A DNA stretch of 64,000 nt from a bacterium. Lineage in GTDB: Bacteria > Actinomycetota > Acidimicrobiia > Spongiisociales > ZC4RG35. Position 1 is the stretch's first letter. Every line of letters starts with the position of its first letter. The stretch is taken from assembly GCA_024638655.1 (NCBI GenBank), contig JAHEJW010000004.1, positions 62,001 through 126,000 of the forward strand, given 5' to 3'. This document shows positions 59,665 to 64,000 of the stretch, one piece after another. Under the pieces are notes generated by a model. That model made no database searches and was not told the DNA's origin. It saw only the letters and a list, made by a program, of their open reading frames with translations. Position numbers and translations under genes: made by a program.

Positions 59665-61134
59665 TCACAACGATGGGTCCGATCGGGCCCAGGCGGCAAC
59701 CGTAGCCAGGGATCCTCTGATTCGAATGGACTGAAGGGCGTCGGCGAAGTCGCTCCGGAATCCGGCGTGGGAAGCTAGATCCTTGGGAAAGACCTCGGCG
59801 AACTCGAGGAACGCAGCAGCCTCCTGGAGGCTGGAGCGGGCGTATGATTGAGCCTCCTTCATCCGAGGATCTGCCGCCAGGCGCATCTCGTTCCCACTGT
59901 CGTCGACACCGAGCAGGTACTGGCACCAGCCGGCGAGAGCCAAAGCGGCGAACCTCGTTGAGCCACCTGAAGAGATCTGCGCAGCGATCGTGGGGAGGAC
60001 GAATATCGGGAACTTCGATGATCCGTCGAGACATAGCCTTGCTACTTGGTCTCTAATCGCCGGATTCGAGAATCTCCCGATGAGAGTCCGCTTGTAGTCA
60101 GCCACGTCGACGCCGGAGACCCTGGGCAGTACCGGACTGGCTTCCTCGTCCAAGAACCGCTCGAGGAACAGAGCGAACTCCGGGTTCCCCATCACGGAGT
60201 CGACATGCTCGTATCCCGCCAGCGCACCGAGGTATGCGATCGTCGAATGGCCGGCATTGAGCAGGCGTAGCTTGAGCAATTCGTACGGCGTCACGTCGGC
60301 AGTGATGAGGGCACCGGCGTCCTCCCATCGAGGCCTGCCTTGTGAAAAGGAGTCTTCGATCACCCACTGGCGAAATGGCTCCGCTACGACCGGCCAACGA
60401 TCGATCAGGCCGTACTCGGTTTCCAGGTGAGTGCGGTCGCTGTTGTCCGTGGCCGGGGTGATCCGATCGACCATCGAGTTGGGGAACGCAACTTCGCTTC
60501 CGATCCACTCGGCCAGCTCGTTGGATCGCTGCTCGGCTACCAATTGAACGGCGCTTCGAGCGACTCTCCCATTGTTGAGGATGTTGTCGCAGCTCATCAC
60601 AGTGAAAGGGGGCAATCCGATGGTCCGACGCTGGCCTAACGCCGTGACGATGGAGTCGAACACCGGTGCAGGCGGATCGTCTCCGCTGAGCGGATATCCA
60701 CCTTCCGTTATCGTCAACGAAACGATTCGCGTCGACTCCGATGTCATCAGCTGGGTCAGGGGCCCGATGTCGGGGCATGCGTGGACGTAGCGCACGAGGC
60801 TGCCGATGACCCGCACATGCTCCTCCCGCAAGGATCTCGAGATGAGGCTGTAGAGCCCGTGCTGGGGAGTCAGCGCGTCTGACATGGCCGAATCGCCGGG
60901 CAGAACTCCAACACCACTGATCGACCAGTCTTCATAACCGTCGTCGCATAGGTCGTCGAGGTACTCGGCTTGGTGGGATCGATGAAAGCCACCGACGCCG
61001 ATGTGGACTATCCCAGGTGCCAGGGAGTCGCGATCGAACGACGGTACCCGAACCCGCGGGTCGAGTTGGTCGAGGTGCTCGGGGGACAACTCGATTGGCT
61101 CGCTCCTGTGTGTGGTCATCGTCTGCGTTCCCAT
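59665..61134 (-). CDS. Mannitol dehydrogenase family (polyol/uronate oxidoreductase)
   Basis: A 489-residue long-chain dehydrogenase of the mannitol 2-dehydrogenase/fructuronate reductase family, near its usual length of about 490. N-terminal NAD-binding segment IVHIGVGGFHRSHQAEYLDDL, then MSCDNILNNGRVARSAV, FPNSMVDRITPAT, VTPYELLKLRLLNAGHSTIAYLG (the catalytic KxxxxNxxH) and VRDQVARLCLDGSSKFPIFV-like. It oxidises mannitol, arabitol or a uronate to the keto sugar. ATG at 61134 or 61119. First gene of the minus-strand operon, divergent from the ABC transporter. Confidence 0.93.
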   Translation of the reverse strand: MGTQTMTTHRSEPIELSPEHLDQLDPRVRVPSFDRDSLAPGIVHIGVGGFHRSHQAEYLDDLCDDGYEDWSISGVGVLPGDSAMSDALTPQHGLYSLISRSLREEHVRVIGSLVRYVHACPDIGPLTQLMTSESTRIVSLTITEGGYPLSGDDPPAPVFDSIVTALGQRRTIGLPPFTVMSCDNILNNGRVARSAVQLVAEQRSNELAEWIGSEVAFPNSMVDRITPATDNSDRTHLETEYGLIDRWPVVAEPFRQWVIEDSFSQGRPRWEDAGALITADVTPYELLKLRLLNAGHSTIAYLGALAGYEHVDSVMGNPEFALFLERFLDEEASPVLPRVSGVDVADYKRTLIGRFSNPAIRDQVARLCLDGSSKFPIFVLPTIAAQISSGGSTRFAALALAGWCQYLLGVDDSGNEMRLAADPRMKEAQSYARSSLQEAAAFLEFAEVFPKDLASHAGFRSDFADALQSIRIRGSLATVAAWARSDPSL

Positions 61135-61159
61135 GTGTGTTCCGTGGTCGGAAAAGAGC

Positions 61160-61255
61160 CTATAGCAACATGAAGCCAACCACAAGGGACGAGAAGTATT
61201 GGGTTTATGTTGGAAATCAGTTGACGAACCCACACAATTGCAACTATGTTTAGCG
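61160..61255. promoter_or_regulatory. Divergent control region with repeated ATGTTG/CAACAT elements
   Basis: Between the divergent dehydrogenase and transporter genes, locally AT-rich compared with flanking DNA. CAACAT (about 61166), ATGTTG (about 61207) and a further TATGTT (about 61244) form inverted and direct repeats that could be DeoR-family operators. No -35/-10 pair is compelling. Confidence 0.35.
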
Positions 61256-61303
61256 GCCAACCGATCCAGTTCGGGTCGCATTTCGTTCACTGAGGAGGAA
61301 TTG

Positions 61304-62713
61304 ATGTTCGAAGGACAGGGAAGAAAGCCCGGCCAATGGCGGCTGATGGCTGTCTTGGCGATATTCGCTTTGATAGTCGCAGCATGTACCGGTGACGGTG
61401 GGTCGGATACGACTGACGCGGACGGTACTGACGCGACGAGCGGAAATGGTGGAGAAGGCGGCGAGATCAATGTGGCCATCGTGGGCAACCCGCAGATGGA
61501 AGATATCGCTGCGCTGACACCCGACCACTTCACTGCTGAGACCGGAGTCGCCGTGAATTACACGATTCTCGAGGAGCAGACGCTGCGCGAGATCGTGACC
61601 CGCGACGTCGGCGCCGGCGGTGGTGTGCAGTTCGATGTAGTCATGATCGGCATGTTCGAAGCGCCTCAGTTCGGCGCCAACGGGTGGCTCGTCGATCTGA
61701 ACCAATACGCAGATGGTGATGCTGACTATGCGAAGGACGACCTGATCCCCGCAGTCGTTGGTGGGCTGTCGACGGACGAAGGCCTCTGGGCGTCACCGTT
61801 CTACGCTGAGTCGTCCTTCTTGATGTATCGACAGGACGTCCTGGATGACGCCGGAATCACAATGCCCGGAGCCCCCACTTGGGATGAGGTTGCGGAGATT
61901 GCCCGGACGATTGACTCGGACGAGATGGCAGGTATCTGTCTGCGTGGCAAGCCGGGCTGGGGCGACTTGGGCGCTTCCTTCACAACGGTGCTGAACACTT
62001 TTGGCGGCACGTGGTGGCTGGCCAACGACGATGGTTCGATCGGCGCTGCACAGGTGGATCAGCCAGAGTTTGCAGAGGCGTTGAACTTCTATGTAGATCT
62101 GATCAGCGACGCCGGTCAGGACGACGCGGCAAACTCCAGCTTCAACGAGTGCTTGACTCAATACCAGGACGGCCAGGTGGCCATGTGGTACGACGCCACG
62201 GTTGCAGCCGGCATTCTCGAGTCCGACGACAGCCCGGTGAAGGGACTCAACGGATACGCGCTTGCGCCGACCAACGTCACCGATGCATCCGGTTGGCTGT
62301 GGTCCTGGGCTCTGGCCATTCCCCAGAATGCACCCGACGCGGACCTGGCGTGGGAGTATGTCAGCTGGGCAACCGGCCCCGACTACCTAGTGACCGCAGG
62401 TGAGAATCTCGACAGTGGATGGGCCGCGGTGCCGCCAGGGACACGAGAGTCGCTGTATGAGAACCCGAGCTACGAGGCTGCCGCGTCAGCGTTCGCTGAC
62501 AAGACCCTGGAGGCGATGCTGGCCGCCCCGATCGACAACCCGGGGACGACACCAAGGCCCGGACTGCCAGGTGTGCAGTACGTCGGAGTCCCGGAGTTCC
62601 AGGACATCGGTACCCGGTGCACCGAGCAATTCTCGGCAGCGATCGCCGGACAGATCAGTGTCGAAGATGCACTCGATTCTTGTCAGACAATCGCCTCAGA
62701 GGTAAGTAGCTAG
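61304..62713 (+). CDS. Carbohydrate ABC transporter substrate-binding lipoprotein
   Basis: A 469-residue type II binding protein of the sugar/polyol (MalE/SmoE-like) family. Signal peptide with lipobox LIVAAC (Cys at about 27), Thr/Asp/Gly linker, then NVAIVGNPQMEDIAAL, FDVVMIGMFEAPQFGANGWLVDL, GLWASPFYAESSFLMYRQDVL and TWDEVAEIARTI. PQFGANGWLVDL and SFLMYRKDVF-like patterns are common in mannitol/sorbitol-binding proteins. GAGGAGGA precedes the ATG. First gene of a plus-strand transporter operon beside a mannitol-dehydrogenase-family gene, so a polyol ligand is likely. Confidence 0.92.
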   Translation: MFEGQGRKPGQWRLMAVLAIFALIVAACTGDGGSDTTDADGTDATSGNGGEGGEINVAIVGNPQMEDIAALTPDHFTAETGVAVNYTILEEQTLREIVTRDVGAGGGVQFDVVMIGMFEAPQFGANGWLVDLNQYADGDADYAKDDLIPAVVGGLSTDEGLWASPFYAESSFLMYRQDVLDDAGITMPGAPTWDEVAEIARTIDSDEMAGICLRGKPGWGDLGASFTTVLNTFGGTWWLANDDGSIGAAQVDQPEFAEALNFYVDLISDAGQDDAANSSFNECLTQYQDGQVAMWYDATVAAGILESDDSPVKGLNGYALAPTNVTDASGWLWSWALAIPQNAPDADLAWEYVSWATGPDYLVTAGENLDSGWAAVPPGTRESLYENPSYEAAASAFADKTLEAMLAAPIDNPGTTPRPGLPGVQYVGVPEFQDIGTRCTEQFSAAIAGQISVEDALDSCQTIASEVSS

Positions 62714-62756
62714 GGTCCCCCACTAGAGCTGCTCATCACCTAGCAGGGGAGTCGTC

Positions 62757-63701
62757 GTGACCACCACCAGTCGCAAACCAAGCAACTCAGACGCCGAGCA
62801 GCGGTCGGCTGACGAGAGCAGGGACGCGCGCCGGAAGAAGTGGCTACGACGGCTCCCTCTGTTGCCGGCGCTCATCTTCACGATCGTCGTCACCCAGCTG
62901 CCATTCCTGTTCAGCCTGTGGTACAGCCTCACCGACTGGAAGATCGTTCCCCCGGAGCCACGGACGTTCACAGGGCTGAACAACTACATCGAGGGCTACA
63001 CGAACGAGTTCTTCCTCGATGCGGTCATCGTCAGCGTCATCATGACCGTGTCGGCAGTCCTCCTGTCGCTCCTACTCGGTCTCGCAGTGGCAATGCTGCT
63101 CGATCGTGAGTTTCGAGGGCGGGGGATTCTGAGGACTCTCATGATCACACCTTTCCTGATCATGCCTGTGGTGGCGGGCTTGGTTTGGAGCACTCAGATG
63201 TTCAACTCCACCTTCGGAGTGTTGAACTGGATAATCACTTCATTGGGATTCGATGCGATCCCGTTTGTGGAGCGGTTCCCCTTGGCCAGCATCGTGGTGG
63301 TCTTGGTCTGGCAATGGGCTCCATTCATGATGCTGATCATGCTTGCTGGGCTTCAAGGCCAGCCGCTCGACATACTCGAGGCGGCGCGCGTCGACGGAGC
63401 AACGCCCACGCAGATATTCAGGAATCTGACTCTTCCACTGCTGCGGCCATATATGGAGTTGGGGATTCTTCTCGGCTCTATCTACCTGATTCAGGTCTTT
63501 GACCACATTGAGGTGATCACCGGCGGCGGGCCCGGCTCGACGAATGTTCCGTTCTTCGTGTTCCAACGTTCGATTGGCGGTGGTTGGGACTTTGGGCAAG
63601 CTTCGGCCTATGCCGTAATCGTTGTGATTGCATCGATCATCATCGCCACCTTCGCCTTACGTCTGTTGTCCGGGCTCATCGAAAGCGAGGCCACCTCATG
63701 A
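62757..63701 (+). CDS. Carbohydrate ABC transporter permease (MalF/UgpA type)
   Basis: A 314-residue permease with six core hydrophobic segments after a charged tail: PALIFTIVVTQLPFLFSLWYSLTDW, FRGRGILRTLMITPFLIMPVVAGLVW and the EAA loop ILEAARVDGATPTQIFRNLTLPLLRPY, ending GGGPGSTNVPFFVFQRSI. GTG start at 62757 with AGGGGA upstream. Overlaps the next permease gene (ATGA). Confidence 0.94.
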   Translation: MTTTSRKPSNSDAEQRSADESRDARRKKWLRRLPLLPALIFTIVVTQLPFLFSLWYSLTDWKIVPPEPRTFTGLNNYIEGYTNEFFLDAVIVSVIMTVSAVLLSLLLGLAVAMLLDREFRGRGILRTLMITPFLIMPVVAGLVWSTQMFNSTFGVLNWIITSLGFDAIPFVERFPLASIVVVLVWQWAPFMMLIMLAGLQGQPLDILEAARVDGATPTQIFRNLTLPLLRPYMELGILLGSIYLIQVFDHIEVITGGGPGSTNVPFFVFQRSIGGGWDFGQASAYAVIVVIASIIIATFALRLLSGLIESEATS

Positions 63702-64000
63702 CCACCCGGCTCCAAGAACGCCGCCAGCAGCAACAGAAGGAGCACCTCGCGAACAAGAGCTTGGGAGTGAGCAGATGGTTCAGCATCAGCATGGCCGCGC
63801 TCGCCTGGGTTGTTGCTGCCCTGTTCTTCTTCCCCGTCTTCTGGATGGTCCTGAACGGATTCAAAGAAGAGATCGATGCGAATACGAGCCCAAAACTCTT
63901 CTTCGACCCCACACTCGACCGCTACTCAGAGGTGACGACTCAAACTCAGGGACTGCTCAGCTTCTCCGAGGCTTTCGCCAACTCTTTTCTCATCGTTCTC
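63698..64000 (+). CDS. Carbohydrate ABC transporter permease (MalG/UgpE type), partial
   Basis: The first 101 codons of a second permease, cut by the right edge. After a basic/Gln-rich tail (MTTRLQERRQQQQKEHLANK) comes the first membrane segment (SMAALAWVVAALFFFPVFWMVLNGFK) and LDRYSEVTTQ...FSEAFANSFLIVL, the usual MalG-type start. It would pair with the preceding permease; an ATPase gene may follow or be shared. Confidence 0.9.
   Translation, partial: MTTRLQERRQQQQKEHLANKSLGVSRWFSISMAALAWVVAALFFFPVFWMVLNGFKEEIDANTSPKLFFDPTLDRYSEVTTQTQGLLSFSEAFANSFLIVL

Noticed and set aside
62714-62756. Fourth binding-protein-associated hairpin after the sugar-binding gene
   Set aside because: CCCC/GGGG and TAG/CTA can pair only with a large internal loop, much weaker than the liv hairpins.

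Overview
The window reads as a 64 kb chromosomal stretch of a high-GC actinobacterium, most likely of the Acidimicrobiia type. This is inferred from gene content, not from a marker tree: UPF0182 and a PDZ/Lon (YlbL) protein near a DUF2342 zincin, DivIVA, a WS/DGAT acyltransferase, lipoproteins with Thr/Glu/Pro-rich linkers, an initiator tRNA ending in the actinobacterial CCCCGCTA form, and an ECF promoter of the mycobacterial SigE/SigH type. No rRNA, CRISPR array, insertion sequence or phage gene was seen. Coding density is high and many genes overlap by 1-4 bases (ATGA, GTGA, TGATG).

Layout. 1-3117 (minus): livK-livH-livM of a first branched-chain-amino-acid-type (HAAT) ABC transporter, running off the left edge. 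3240-9528: a membrane-anchored hypothetical, an AlaX-type tRNA editing protein, a CvpA-CAP fusion, an EamA permease, WS/DGAT, inorganic pyrophosphatase and a DUF1761 protein. 9598-12626: a CPA2 cation/proton antiporter, a decayed kup potassium-transporter fragment, a Tp34-like metal-binding protein without a signal peptide, and a small membrane protein. 12727-21245: tRNA-Arg(CCU), a polytopic membrane protein with alpha/beta-hydrolase motifs, a NYN/OST-HTH RNA-metabolism protein, an ornithine-cyclodeaminase-like enzyme, DUF2277, a membrane protein, a ClC channel with CBS domains, and an Mrr-fold-like protein. 21324-26633: an envelope-stress block (TatA, ECF sigma, zinc anti-sigma, RseB-like protein, peroxiredoxin, a DUF2342 protein with a broken zincin motif, HtrA) followed by MoaE.

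26718-34888 is one long plus-strand operon: acyl-CoA synthetase, livH, livM, livK, livF, livG and a haloalkane-dehalogenase-like hydrolase. It looks like a system that imports a carboxylic acid and activates it to a CoA thioester. BioY, the PDZ/Lon protein, DivIVA, UspA, UPF0182, an IF-1 paralogue, a VOC protein, an SLC12-type transporter and an MFS permease follow. 46304-51149 (minus) is a third, complete liv set (K, G, F, H, M). It is divergent from a small catabolic operon (3-hydroxyisobutyrate-dehydrogenase-like, cupin, 2-keto-4-pentenoate-hydratase-like, EamA). 54823-56783 is an RsbQ-RsbP pair, an energy-stress sensor module of the sigma-B type.

From 56872: an initiator tRNA with its terminator, a 3'-only tRNA remnant with its own terminator, then a polyol/sugar block (APH-fold kinase, inositol-monophosphatase-like protein, DeoR regulator, mannitol-dehydrogenase-family enzyme, and a divergent carbohydrate ABC transporter cut by the right edge).

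The strongest observations outside routine annotation are: (i) a strong hairpin immediately 3' of all three livK genes, (ii) the kup pseudogene, (iii) a GGGAACC-N16-CGTT promoter directly upstream of the ECF sigma gene, (iv) the NEVAF replacement of HExxH in the DUF2342 protein, and (v) the ligase-transporter-dehalogenase operon.
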